Position numbers and translations under genes: made by a program
Shown: in pieces, positions 35,340 through 46,000 of the stretch
How positions within the stretch are numbered: the stretch's first letter is position 1
Layout of the letters: each line of letters begins with the position of its first letter
Assembly (NCBI GenBank): GCA_022497155.1
Contig: MU385723.1
Location: 62,001 to 126,000 of the forward strand
Length of the DNA: 64,000 nucleotides
Direction of reading: 5' to 3'
Source: Whalleya microplaca
Taxonomy: Eukaryota; Ascomycota; Sordariomycetes; Xylariales; Xylariaceae
The notes under the pieces: generated by a model
Told to the model about the DNA's origin: nothing
The model's input: only the letters and a program-made list of their open reading frames with translations
The model's database searches: none

Positions 35340-36560
35340 GAAAAGCCATTCTTGAATGAATCGCCTGCTTGAGCTCTTGCACCCTCTTTTCAGCCTCCTA
35401 TATCAGGTCTGGATCGTACAGCCAACGTAATTCCCGGCCATCTCCACGTGTAAGCGACTGGTCGCTCCAGATGGAACATCAGGCGATAGCTTGGAGAGGA
35501 GAGTGGCTAGGGCTCGCACGTCTTCAAGAGCCTGGTTAGCATCCTGGCCGGCAGTTGGAGGGATCGCATGTGCTGCATCCCCACTAGGATGATTCTCTTA
35601 GACTCAGATAATCATGATGCCAGGGGCGGAATGCCATAGAATACCCAAAACCCCATCCGGTCGACGGGCATCGCCTCCAAGGCTGACTGCACCACATCCG
35701 GCCAGTCGGCCTTGTTCTCCTGAAGCATGTCATACAATCTCTGTTTATCCTTCCTCAGCGCCTCCCAACCTGCCGGGTCTAACTCTGCAAATCGTCTCTG
35801 AGAGCCAATGAAGAGCTCAGATCCGTCCGGCTTCTGTGACACGAGTAGAAATGCACCCGGTTTCGCCATGACGGTCGCGGGTAGGTTGTAGCCGCCAGGA
35901 ATACGAAGCTGAGATCTTTTCACACGACGCTGTTGATAACCATGAAACCTGCAAAGATCGGCTTTACTTGAGGTAAGAAAGTCTCGCGCATAGTCGAGTG
36001 AATCCCATCTGCCCCAATTAAGAGAGGTGCAGATGCGACCTGGCCATTCTCGAAAGCAAACTCTACCTTGTCTGGGCCATCAGAGGTGATGGCGGTTAGC
36101 TTACTGTCGTAGTGGACTGGAATGTGGCGCTCTCTCAGCATGACCTTCATCTCATCCAGGAGCTCCTTCCGCATGATACGAATAGCCGGATAGCCGTAGA
36201 GCTTCTCGGAACCAAATAAGTGGTCCGGTCCTGGCCGTCCTTGAAGGTGAGCACATAAAACCCCAGCGAGTTATCGTGGACGCGCTTGTATACACCGATA
36301 CTATCGAGGACACGTAGGGCGTTAGGAGAGAGCATAACACCCCCGCCTTGGTCGAAGTTCTCAGGGTGGGCCTCATAGACAGTAGAAGGGATGTTCAGAT
36401 CGTGCAGCGCGAGAGCGAGCGTGAAACCCTATGAGTAAAATCAGCGAAGATATAGGCACAGAGGATCAGAGAATGGCATGAAACGACGTGACAGTCGCTG
36501 ACCAGATCACTTACAGCAACTCCTTCCATCAAGAATGGCCACCTAAGAGAGAGGTCCTGT
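35340..36560 (-). pseudogene. Decayed FAD-dependent monooxygenase
   Basis: Remains of a class A flavoprotein monooxygenase (aromatic hydroxylase type). Family blocks can be read in order but in different frames: a damaged GGGVAG dinucleotide motif (36515-36535), FTLALALHDLNIPSTVYEAH and GVMLSPNALRVLDSIG, KLYGYPAIRIMRKEL, the LIGADGIHSTMR block, RIPGGYNLPATVMAKPGAFLLV, YGIPPLAS, then DAAHAIPPTAGQDANQALEDVR (given shortened) and KLSP. The lesions are one extra base near 36525, frame breaks near 36211-36220, 35917-35925 and 35576-35584, a TGA at 35612-35614 where Trp is usual, and a further frame change and TAG near the C-terminus. One intron (36429-36514) is still spliceable. Six or so lesions cannot be explained by splicing. 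The neighbouring genes are intact, so gene death is more likely than poor sequence. Confidence 0.88.
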
Positions 36561-37836
36561 GAGTGCCATGGCAAGATGTGCAGCAAGCGGTAGGAGATGA
36601 AGAGAATGCAGCATTGTAAATTAAATGGCTAAGAGAGAGCAGTTGTCGACTATATACAGACAATGATCTTGACTAGCTTGACTACTTCCCACGGTGCTAT
36701 TTATAGATGGCCGAGTCTAGTCTATGAAGACAGTAGTACTCTGTATACGGCCCTTGCTGTCAGCTTCATTAATGCGGCACGGCCACCGATATGGAGGGGC
36801 ATCGCTCGCCATTCGCTGCGAAGTCTGCTTACTTCTCTCCTGCATGCTTTGAGTGGATTAAATCGATGCCAATCGTGGCTGGGCTGAAAAGCTATGCAGT
36901 AGGCACCTTCTAGTGATATTAGAGGCATTCCAGCTAGGCATCTATTGTGATTTACTGCAGCCAAATTTCGATCGAATTCATGTCGCCACCAAAATGCTAT
37001 CCATCCCTTCTAGGAGATCATTCCATGAGCGCACTTAGAGACAAGTAAAGAAGTATGGGATTAGACGAAGGAGATTGGCCAGGATCTATATGCCACAAAC
37101 ACTACCTCAGATTCTAACAGATGCATACCCAAGTATATTCTGGATGAAGAAGTATCTCTGACAGGATTATCGCTGCATACGAGATAAAAATGACACAGTA
37201 TTAACGTAAGGGACGATGATCATCACGTTGCTTCAAAATATACCCCTATATCATTTATCGCGTACTGTATTATTCTATATAAGTAATTAATATGTTTCCA
37301 TAGAGTCTAAAGCAAGCGGATTCCCATTATACATGCTTCAGCAGCAACACTGGAAGAGTCACGGCCAAGTTTAATAAGTACAGATCAACGAGTGAAGAGC
37401 TATTCACCTGGACCGTCGTGGTCTTGGGACAGCCTTGACCAGGCTTCGGCATTAAGCTTTGGAAAATCTATTCCTCAACGCGCCTTTGATCGTTGATGGT
37501 TATTACGGAGACCGCGACTGTATCCTACGTAATGGTGATGTAAGGCCTTAGTTAGATAAATTATCTAGCTAAGGAAACGAGTTACGGAATTCAAAGAAAT
37601 ATTATTTTTAACATATTTGCTAATGCAATAGTGGAAAACAAAGTTCAATAATCAAAACACAACACTATTATCATATGCAACTGTAGTATGGCGTCTTCGG
37701 AAAATATCGATGAAACAAGTATAGCTCACAATACGGGCATATACTATTCGGAAACCACGCTTATATTACGGAAGGTATCGCTAGAAGAACCTACGTACGA
37801 GAAACAACTAAACTAGTGCTCCCTCAAGACTTGCGT
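36561..37836. other. Intergenic region
   Basis: 1.3 kb, AT-rich toward 37200-37700, without a supported gene. Frames at 36663-36964 overlap on both strands and have no domain. Confidence 0.55.
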
Positions 37837-38553
37837 TCAGACAGCGGGAGGCACAATTCTTGGGGCCACCCCATGTATAGCACAGCATTCTTGCATCGTA
37901 GGTCTGTGAGGCAGAGGAATTCCTAAAAAGTGTTTTCGCCGTCTTTGACGGGGCTCCCTGTCCTCCTCGTCCTCAACTGATAGACGACGATGTGCTTCCT
38001 CTCTGGAGTATACAGAAGGGCCTCTAGCACGACCCAGCCCGGCGGGTTCAATGAAGCGAATCTTTCTCTCTGATGGCTTCTTGGCGAGTTCCGTGAAGGA
38101 AACCTTTCTCTCCGATGGCTTCTTGGCAAGTGCCTCCTCGACTTCGTCCGAAAACCGCACCTTTCTTATGTCCCGCGTCTCAGGCAACTTGTCCAAAAGC
38201 TCACTAATCCGAACTGCCTCAGACGCTTCTGCGAGGTGCTTGCCTTTATCAAGCTTCGGGACCGGGACGGTACCTTGAGACGATCTTCTGTCGTATTTGG
38301 TGTGCTCGGCGACGTCGTTCTTGGCGTAGGCCTGGCAAAGCGTGGCGTAGCAAAGACGTTGGTAGTCTCGACATGTATCGATAGTGGCAGTATCGGCGCC
38401 GGTACTGATGGCGACATCCAGGGCATCTTCGGCTAGCTCAAGGGCGGCACCATATTCGGCTCGTGTGGCGGTCTGGTTGTGCGGGCGGATGATTCGTGAC
38501 ACCGCTGTGTGGAGGGTGGTGATCTTAGAGAGGGGGGTGGTAGGGGTAGCCAT
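37837..38553 (-). CDS. Uncharacterised 238-aa protein with three RVxF-like motifs
   Basis: Single-exon gene, not recognised as a family. Residues 1-85 are predicted mostly helical (ALELAEDALDVAIS, CRDYQRLCYATLCQAYAK) and resemble the helical N-terminal region of a TPR- or MIT-like bundle. The middle part carries three copies of a short unit: RKVRFSDE (131-134), RKVSFTEL (150-153) and RKIRFIEP (164-167). The last two are a clear tandem duplication (LAKKPSER-K). KVRF, KVSF and KIRF all match the RVxF docking consensus for protein phosphatase 1. The C-terminus is basic (RQRRRKH) and ends in a Pro-rich tail. The Ser/Thr next to each motif could gate binding by phosphorylation. A PP1-regulatory role is inference only. 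Composition and single ATG-to-stop frame support a real gene. Confidence 0.75.
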   Translation of the reverse strand: MATPTTPLSKITTLHTAVSRIIRPHNQTATRAEYGAALELAEDALDVAISTGADTATIDTCRDYQRLCYATLCQAYAKNDVAEHTKYDRRSSQGTVPVPKLDKGKHLAEASEAVRISELLDKLPETRDIRKVRFSDEVEEALAKKPSERKVSFTELAKKPSERKIRFIEPAGLGRARGPSVYSREEAHRRLSVEDEEDREPRQRRRKHFLGIPLPHRPTMQECCAIHGVAPRIVPPAV

Positions 38554-39348
38554 GATGTTGATAGTGCCGAGAAGTCAAGATACTGCCTGAGTAAGTGCGT
38601 AAAAGTAGATCTCTGGTCGTCTCTGTGGTTCTACTAAAGTAGGAAAGATTGATTTTGGTGGGAGGTCTGGCGGTTTATGTAGGTATTGCTCTGGATAATG
38701 GCTATTGTTAATTTGGGCCTTCTACAATTGACAAAGAGTGGTCTGGTGCCATCATTTATTGGTGAATGACAAAAAAGGAAGTCATGACAAACAATGAACA
38801 GGTGTGTATTGGTCCTTGTCTTAAAGCCCAAGTCATTCATTGACTCATGGTGGTAAAATACATTGTTGAGAAGACAATACATTGTTGCACCTAAGATAGG
38901 ATCTGTGCATGTGGCGACTGAGATGAATGGAACAGACCTAAGACTATTCTTATTGTATGTATAGAGATGTGGAATTCACAGATCTTGACTAGATCTTTAG
39001 ATCAGCACACATAGCAGTGTAGCACAAACTGAGGATATGACTCTACGACACGTAGCTGATATGCTATGTACGGTGAATGTATTGATGTGCCTACATATCC
39101 GTCTCAATAGAGACCCCATTGACGAAACCTCTTCTGTCTTAGTGATAAGAGGTAAACCTTGTCAAGCTAGGATGTTGTGATATCTTGTTGAATTCCTTGA
39201 CTGAGAGGGCTATTCCAAATCCTCTCTACTTGTGAAACCCTCGGTTATTGTGGCTATGATGATATTCTGCGTGTCAAAAGAGTACAGGCACACTCCACAT
39301 GTTTGTTCTCTTTTGTATATACGTAGAAGGAGTGTACAATAGTTTACC

Positions 39349-39360
39349 CGTAAATTTACG
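39349..39360. repeat. 12-bp perfect palindrome
   Basis: CGTAAATTTACG is self-complementary and intergenic. No function can be assigned. Confidence 0.6.
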
Positions 39361-40006
39361 GCAATGACCTACAAGTTACAAACTCAACTCAATACCTAGG
39401 AATTCATTGTCTATACATTGACATAGGAGGTACCGATGACGTGTCTCCATCGCACGGTTGAAATACCTAGTCATTAAATAGGTCCATTTAATTCACCCTC
39501 TTCGACGTTGATTCTCTTCATAAAGACCCTCCGTGTCACGGGACAGCTGGTAGCTGACCAAGCACCCCACCATATATCTGATAGCAGCACAACCTCACAC
39601 CTCACCTCATCAATCCATCAACAACTACACACAGCATACAGATATACACAGCAGACAGCTTCAACAGGACACCACTAACGCAGCTAGAAGCCCCGTATAT
39701 TGTGCTAGTAAACGTGATACTCCACATCCTTCCCTAACCAGCCAGTTTGTCCTGTATTGATCCAGCTGGTTTAGACCGTTCTAATCCCTAGCTGAGCATA
39801 CGTGTCACACTTATAGCTAAAGGGACAGCGCGCAGCTCTAAAATGGAGGTCTTGAATTGACTATTGTTGTAAGCTCTAAGGAGCAGGAAAAACCAGTTGT
39901 GTGTGAGGAGTCCTAGTAATACCTTAATGGAGCTCTGGATCAGCGTAACTGTTAATCCGTGTAGACCCCTTATAACAGCCCCTATAACAACCTTTGAGCC
40001 TGGCTC

Positions 40007-40054
40007 TGTAACAATACGGCTTATAAGATAGCACTTTATAAGCAAGGTGTTACA
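40007..40054. repeat. Nested inverted repeat (hairpin)
   Basis: Outer arms TGTAACA and TGTTACA enclose inner arms GCTTATAA and TTATAAGC around a 9-nt loop. The arms are nearly concentric, so the whole 48-nt segment can fold into one imperfect hairpin. It lies in a repeat-like zone 230 bp from the tRNA-like sequence. Confidence 0.7.
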
Positions 40055-40280
40055 AATAGGCGGTAGTAGGTTGCTTGCCGTGCCAGCAGCCTCAGCCGCC
40101 ACGGCCTTCTCTGCCTCTGCTGCCTCGTTGCACAGTTGATTGTGTTCGGCCTGGAGTGGTGAGATCTCCACTGGCTTGAAATTGGCCTAAATTAGCAAAC
40201 TATCTCGCTTCTTCCTCAAGTATTGAGGCGAGTATTGAGAAACCGGCGGCCCTCCGTATTTCTCTGACCTGACCCAGCAT

Positions 40281-40352
40281 TGGCTGGACGAGAATCAAAT
40301 CTCTGCCTGATGGCCTAGATACATAAGCTAGATACCTCTGCTAGTTGAGCCA
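40281..40352 (-). repeat. tRNA-like fossil, possible SINE head
   Basis: Read on the minus strand, this is 72 nt with the layout of a tRNA: 5' TGGCT pairs with 3' AGCCA, an A-box-like TAGCAGAGGTA stands at the right place, and a B-box-like GATTTGATTC sits inside a GAGA/TCTC stem. The anticodon arm is poor and the T-loop is one base short, so it is not a working tRNA. It may be a tRNA pseudogene or the head of a tRNA-derived SINE whose body runs toward lower coordinates. Confidence 0.45.
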
Positions 40353-41154
40353 TAAGCTGCGCAAAATATCATATGTGACTCTGTGTGGGTCTAAAGGTAC
40401 ACAATGCCGTACAAGGCTCCTAATAGTCATATTTGAAGACCATTCTCCAATAGTTAACGTTTGCGAATGCTGAGACAGGTACTGGATATGGCGTTGAGTG
40501 CTGAGTAGATGCTTCTCACGAAACTCCTTACAGAAGTGAAGCTATCTTGTATTCGATGAGCAGCAGAAAATACAATATTTACGATATAAAAGTGGGTTAG
40601 TTGGCATCCCTAATAGCGAAGTCTCCTAGCCTACTAACCTCTCGATGGGACATGTCTGTGAAGTTCAACGACAGAGTCGACGGAACAACAAGCCGGCTCC
40701 CGTTTGCGAGACAGGAAGTAATGCTGCTGCTACAATCTATAGGGGTGGTTAGATATCGATGCTAGCGGCAGTATCAAGACGCAGTCAATCCCAGGCTTGC
40801 ATATGTAGGGATGGAATGTCACGTTTACACGACTAGTGCTATGGTATCGCAATTGCCAAAACGGTTTTTTTAGCCAAACTCAAGAACGATTCGATGTCCT
40901 TGTCCTCGTGACCATCTATATTGGGCGCAATCGCCCCCATGCTACTTCTTTGGTGCCATTATTGACAATATTCTTTAGAGATTGAAATCGGACGAAATGG
41001 CTACGATATGATAGCGCAATACTGATCATGTGAAGTAGTGTCATAAAGGCGCCGCTAGATGAACTTGAGATCCCAGTTGGAGCATCGGAATAAGTCGCCC
41101 CAACAGACTGAAAATGCAGACGAAATTCCAAATCCACTATACCACACCAACGCC

Positions 41155-42348
41155 TTAACTCAAGATAACCCACTCGCAGACCACCGCCCAGCGACCCTGC
41201 TCTAGGAGCGCCACCTCCCAGGTCGGTTTCGCGACGCCGATGACCACGCCGGGCCGCACCTCTTGCCTTCGAGCGAGGCCGTGCAGACGCGGGCTGCCCG
41301 TGAGCACGATCCTCACCCTCTCCGCGCTCGCTCCATCATCGACGGCGGCGATATCCTCGTCCCGCACGATCCGGCCCGTGACGAGCACCATGCCAGGCGC
41401 CTCGCGCACCTCCTCGACCTGTACCTTCGCGACGAGGTCCTCCTCGCGCCTGGTCCCGGCTCCGGCCCCGGCCCGCACGTCGACGAACCAGTCGCGGACC
41501 TCGGCCGCCAGGCCGCCGGGCAGGTACTTCGCGCCCTTGCGGCCGTGGGGCGAGAACGCGTCCGGTGCGGGCTCGTGGTGGTGGTTAGAGCCTTCGGGGA
41601 CCTCGGTGGGCTTGAAGCGCGGCGCCTTGTGGAACGTGGGCTGCTGGGCCCCGGGTCTGGTGAGTGGGAAGGTTTCCGTGTCCTCGTCTTCGTACTCGTC
41701 CTCGTCGGCTTCCTCATCTGACATCGAGGATTGGATGTCGATGTCCTGCTCGGGAATATAGGATAGCGGAAAGTGCGGAGATGATTGTATGTCTATATCT
41801 CCATCTTCGTCGTGTATGCGGCCTTCTATGTTGCCGGGATGTGGAGCCTCGTCGATGCTTAGCTCTGAGGAGACGGAGATGCGGCGTCGCTTCGAAGCGC
41901 GCGGTCCCGGAGTTTCCTCACTATCACTTTGATCATTTCCGTAATCACTCTCCTGGGCTTGCGAGGACTCTGGCACGACATCTTGCTCTATGAACTCGTG
42001 CTGGTCGTCGTCAGGCTGCTCCGCGAAGGGCGGCGAGCTGTCAATGATGTCATTGATTGGGTCTGTGTTGCGTGGACGATTAAACGCCCCAGTTTGCACA
42101 GGCGTAGAAGACGCGTGCGATCCCGAAGCCCTGGGCGTGGAGTGCAGCGAGAATCGCGGAGTTGTGTGAAACTGCTGTCCGCCGCTTTGGAATCCCTTTG
42201 GCGTCTCATTTCTGGGCTGTGATCTCTTCGGTACTAGGAACCGATGGGGCGTCGGGGTCTAAACGGCACGAATACTCGTGATTAGCTAGACATGGATAAT
42301 GCAAACACATTGAATTGACAATAGACTTACAGCCGGCGGAGGTGCCAT
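41155..42348 (-). CDS. Uncharacterised protein with possible OB-like C-terminal domain
   Basis: Predicted 373 aa. Exons are 42348-42331 (18 nt, MAPPPA) and 42258-41155, joined across a 72-nt intron to read MAPPPATPTPHRFLVPKRSQ. The N-terminal two thirds are disordered: Ser/Pro-rich, with a basic KRRR stretch (possible nuclear signal) and long Asp/Glu runs with repeated DIDIQSS. The last 130 residues look folded and beta-rich: LAAEVRDWFVDVRAG, KVQVEEVREAPGMVLVTG, VRIVLTGSPRLHGL, VVIGVAKPTWEVAL and GRWAVVCEWVIL. The strand pattern could be an OB fold, as in single-strand DNA or telomere proteins, but I cannot name a family. The neighbour, Mrc1, is a replication protein; adjacency alone is weak evidence. 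The C-terminal region is strongly GC-rich. Confidence 0.75.
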
Positions 42349-43005
42349 ATTTCCCAGGCCTCATGGTGAATTCTCAGTTCAAGGCAGCCTCATGACCAAG
42401 ACAAACAGATATTTCGGCACAAGCTCTACAGGCTAATCTTTTCATCCTTGATGAGTCGATATTCACTATGCTTGAGGTTTAAAGTAAAACAATTAGTTCA
42501 TGAACATGATCAGGTTTTCCAATTATGTGTGAGATGAAGTTTGATGTCATTGACTCATTGACTTTTACAAGTCAATGATGAGAATGATACCTGGTCGCCC
42601 TTGCACAAAGCCAGTCCAAATCGATTACCCGGTGGCAAAACCTCGGCAAAACCCGCCCTTAAGCTTCCCCTGACCTCAGGCCTCCATTGTTGATACTGAG
42701 GAAGTGTCTACGCTGCTTGGATGCATTCGTTTTGTGACTCAGATAGTTTATCTCTGACAGGAACTCCACAGAATAGATGTCTAGAAACAATAAACTAGAC
42801 TTAGACACTAAAGGGATAACTCAGAACAGTCACATAATCACGACGAGAAAACATCAAGACCTTGAGCATCAGGGCAATGATCAAATTTCCTAACCTAGGC
42901 CTCTAACTCAAGCATGGCAGGCTCTCAACACCGTAAGAACTCCATGCCCACCCATCCATCCCGATCCACATACACAACCTAGCATCCCTCCCTACCCCTA
43001 TCCCC
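42349..43005. other. Spacer between mrc1 3' end and the upstream side of the 41.2 kb gene
   Basis: 657 bp without a gene. It should hold the promoter of the 41.2-kb gene and the terminator of mrc1. Direct repeats of GTCAATGA/TTGACTTTTACAAGTCAATG near 42548-42575 form a small inverted repeat. Confidence 0.5.
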
Positions 43006-46000
43006 CTATTCAAACTTCCCACCCCCAAACAACCCCCTAACATCCTTACTCCGGCCCTCGACACCCTTCCACTTCCGCGCCTCGCGCCGCTTCTCCACCT
43101 CCGCCACCTTCGCCAGCCTCTCGTTCTCGCGCGCGAAGTAGTTCACCCCCGAGCGCTTGCCGGCGGACTTCTTGAGCTTCCCGTCCGCGGCACCCGCTTT
43201 ACTCGCCATGCCCGTCTGCCCGCCGGTGGTAGACGAGGTCGACGACGCGGACGAGTTCGAGATCAGCGAGTTCGTCGTGGCGCGCCGCAGCAGCGCCGGG
43301 ACCCTGAACCCGGCCGCACCCGCGGCTGTCGAAGACGGCGCCGCGAACGCGAGGCGCGCGGAGCCCGTATCTGTTACACCGCTCGCGTTGGAGGAGGCGT
43401 TGCGCTTGAGCGCGATGCGGTCTACGACTGCGACCTTCGAGGAAGCAGGGCCGCGACGGCGGTTTTCCTTGTTGGGGGAGGACGAGGTGGTGGGTTGGCG
43501 CTCACTCTCCTCCTCGCTGTCGGAGCCGAGGTCCGTGGCGGGGATGATGGAGGCGTTGGGGTCCTCGAGGAGACTCGACAGCGTCCTCTGGACCTCGCTG
43601 AGCGAGGACGGGCGGGCGCCGTTCCGCGTGCGGCGGGCGTTCGGGGGCGGACGCGCTGCGTGATCCCCATTATCATCTGCGCGCGCACGCTTGCGTCCGT
43701 TGGCGTCCGCGGGGGGTTGGCTATCGGGGATGGCCTCTGGTTCCTGTTGAGCGACAGCAGCAGCAGCATCCTGGCTCTGGCTCTCTGCTGATTCGGCGGC
43801 CGAGTCAGCACCGGCGTAGCTCTCGTTGATATCCCACTCGTCGTCGCTGTCGTTCCGGTCCTCGATGCTCTTGAGGAAGGCGGCGTTGCGCGGGTTCTCG
43901 GCGATCTTGCCGATGCGCTCGTCGGCGAACAGCGCCTTCTGCATCTTGGCGAACTGGCGCCGCTTCATGCGGCGCTTGGCCTCGCCGCCGTCGTCCGAGT
44001 CCGACAGGTCGAAGTCGTTGTTACCCGCCCCGCCCCGCCGTCGCTTGCGCAGCATGCCCGTCGTGATGTCGTGGAAGAGCTTGTCGACCTGGGCCGCGTC
44101 TGCGGCACGCTCGCGATCACTGAAACAGTAAAGGTTAGCCTTTGTTTAGTAGTGGATGTATGTGTATGTGATGGGTGGTGACCTACGCGAATAAGCCGGC
44201 GAGCTTAGCCTCATCGGCGTCGTTGCCCGCCGCATCGTCGATCATCTCCTTGACGAGCTCCTCGTCCTCTTCGCTCGAGTCCTCGCCGTCAGCGCCGCCC
44301 AGCCCGGCATACTCGTCCTCGGACTCCATGGCTTGGTCCTCGACCATCTCCATGGCCTCGCTCTTCTTCTTGTCGAACTTCTCTTGCCTGCGCTTCTTCC
44401 TCTTGGCCGCCTTCTGCATCAGCTTGAATGCGCTGGTGGCGGTATTGGTGCTCATCTCAGCGTCGTCGTGAGTAGTAGCCCTGGGCGCGCCGCTGGGGCT
44501 TCTTGGAATATCCGTGGGAGGTATGGAGGAGATGGAGAGCGAAGATTCGCCTCTGCGCCTTAATTTGCCCTTCCTTCTCGCAAGCGGGGAGTCCTGCACA
44601 TGGTCGTGATCGGGAGTTCCGCCCAATAACACGGTATCTACGGTAGACTGAGGAGCGTTGATAAATCGCTGTTTCAGGGGGGAGAAGTCTTGGAAACCGC
44701 CATCTTGAGTGGGTTCGATCAGATCTGTCATCTGGGTGCTATCCATTTGCATCAGGCTGTCGAACCCGTGTACTTGCGATTGCGAGAAGTGCAGCTGCAC
44801 ACCCTGAGTCTGCGTCTCGCGCGCTTGGGTATCAGCCTTCTGCGTCGGCTGGCTGTTGAGGACCATCTCGCTCTGAGACTGGTCTGCCGTGGCGGAAAAC
44901 TGCGAGTCGGGGAATTTATCAAGGCTAGGCATGAACTCTTGCGGCGAACCGCTGGCTGGGCCAGCTTGGCTGTCATCCATGGTGCCGGCGAAGATTTGCG
45001 TAAGTCCAAGACCTGCTGGCCCTGCTACCGGGATAGGAAGTCCAGGAATGAAGCTCTTCGTGGCTGACCGCAATACTGACGTGGGAACTTTGGGAGAGCT
45101 GGTATTAGGAGCGGAGGGAGACTTCGGATAGGTGGTCTTAGGCTTCGGAGTGGCTTCGACTTGGTCTTCTTCATCGTCGGAAACGATGTGTACGTGCTTC
45201 TTTGGCCGGCGAGACTTCACTGCTGGAAGGTTGTCCTCTTCGTCATCATCAGACACAACATTCCTGATGGCCTGTGGCGTTTTCTCTGCTTCAGATTCCT
45301 CATCTTCAGCTGCTTCATCCTCGAACACGGGGTTTGCAGCAGGCTCATCTTCGTCTTCACCCTCTTCGTCCTCGTTCTCTTCATCTTCATCACCCTCCTC
45401 TTCAGAGCCAGAGAGTTCAACTTCCTCTGGCTCCTCCTTCCCACTCTCCTTATAACTTTCGTCGTCGCTGCTATCGTCCCAAGCCAGCGGGTCCGCTCCA
45501 CCCTTCTTTTTCTCCTCCTTCCGCGCTTTCTTAGCATCCTCGCGTTCCCGCTGCATGATCTCCTCGACTTCCTGTCGGGCTCGCGCAACGATGTCTTCGA
45601 CGTCCTCTCTCTCCCGCTCCCGCTCCTCTTCGGTCTGCACGGCAATGCCTTTGGATTTCAGGTACTCAAGCCGACGCTCGCGTTCGAGCTTCGCTTGCGC
45701 TCTGGCGCGTTGCTGTAAGGACATCTGAAGCTCGCCAGGAGTCATGGAGGGCTTGGCGTCGCGACGGCCTTTCGCGGGTTCCTTCGCGGGTGAGGATAGG
45801 TTGGCTAGGCGGCGCAGTATCTCCATGGACTTGTTCTCCTGCGCCTTCTTCGCGGGGAGTCGGTCAAATATTGCAGACACTTTGCCTTTCTTTGAGTTCG
45901 TGATCTCGAGCTCGTCATCAGAGTCTATGGTGACTAGATTTGCCTGCACTGGAGGCAATTTGACCCTAACCTGGCGCTTTGGCTTGGTAATTGCTGGTTT

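Larger units (their letters stand above)
38554..41154. other. Intergenic region with degenerate repeat remnants
   Basis: 2.6 kb without a convincing gene. It contains a 12-bp palindrome (39349-39360), a nested inverted repeat (40007-40054) and a tRNA-like fossil (40281-40352). The 127-codon frame at 39788-40171 (minus) runs through the inverted repeat; its Ala/Glu-rich start is coding-like but matches no family I can name. Confidence 0.5.

Noticed and set aside
35340..36560. Repeat-induced point mutation as the cause of the monooxygenase decay
   Set aside because: Most lesions are single-base insertions or losses, not C-to-T changes in CpA context, and the surrounding sequence is not strongly TA-enriched.
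39788..40171. 127-codon frame as a transposase remnant
   Set aside because: The Ala/Glu-rich start is suggestive, but no catalytic DDE block or known transposase motif could be read.
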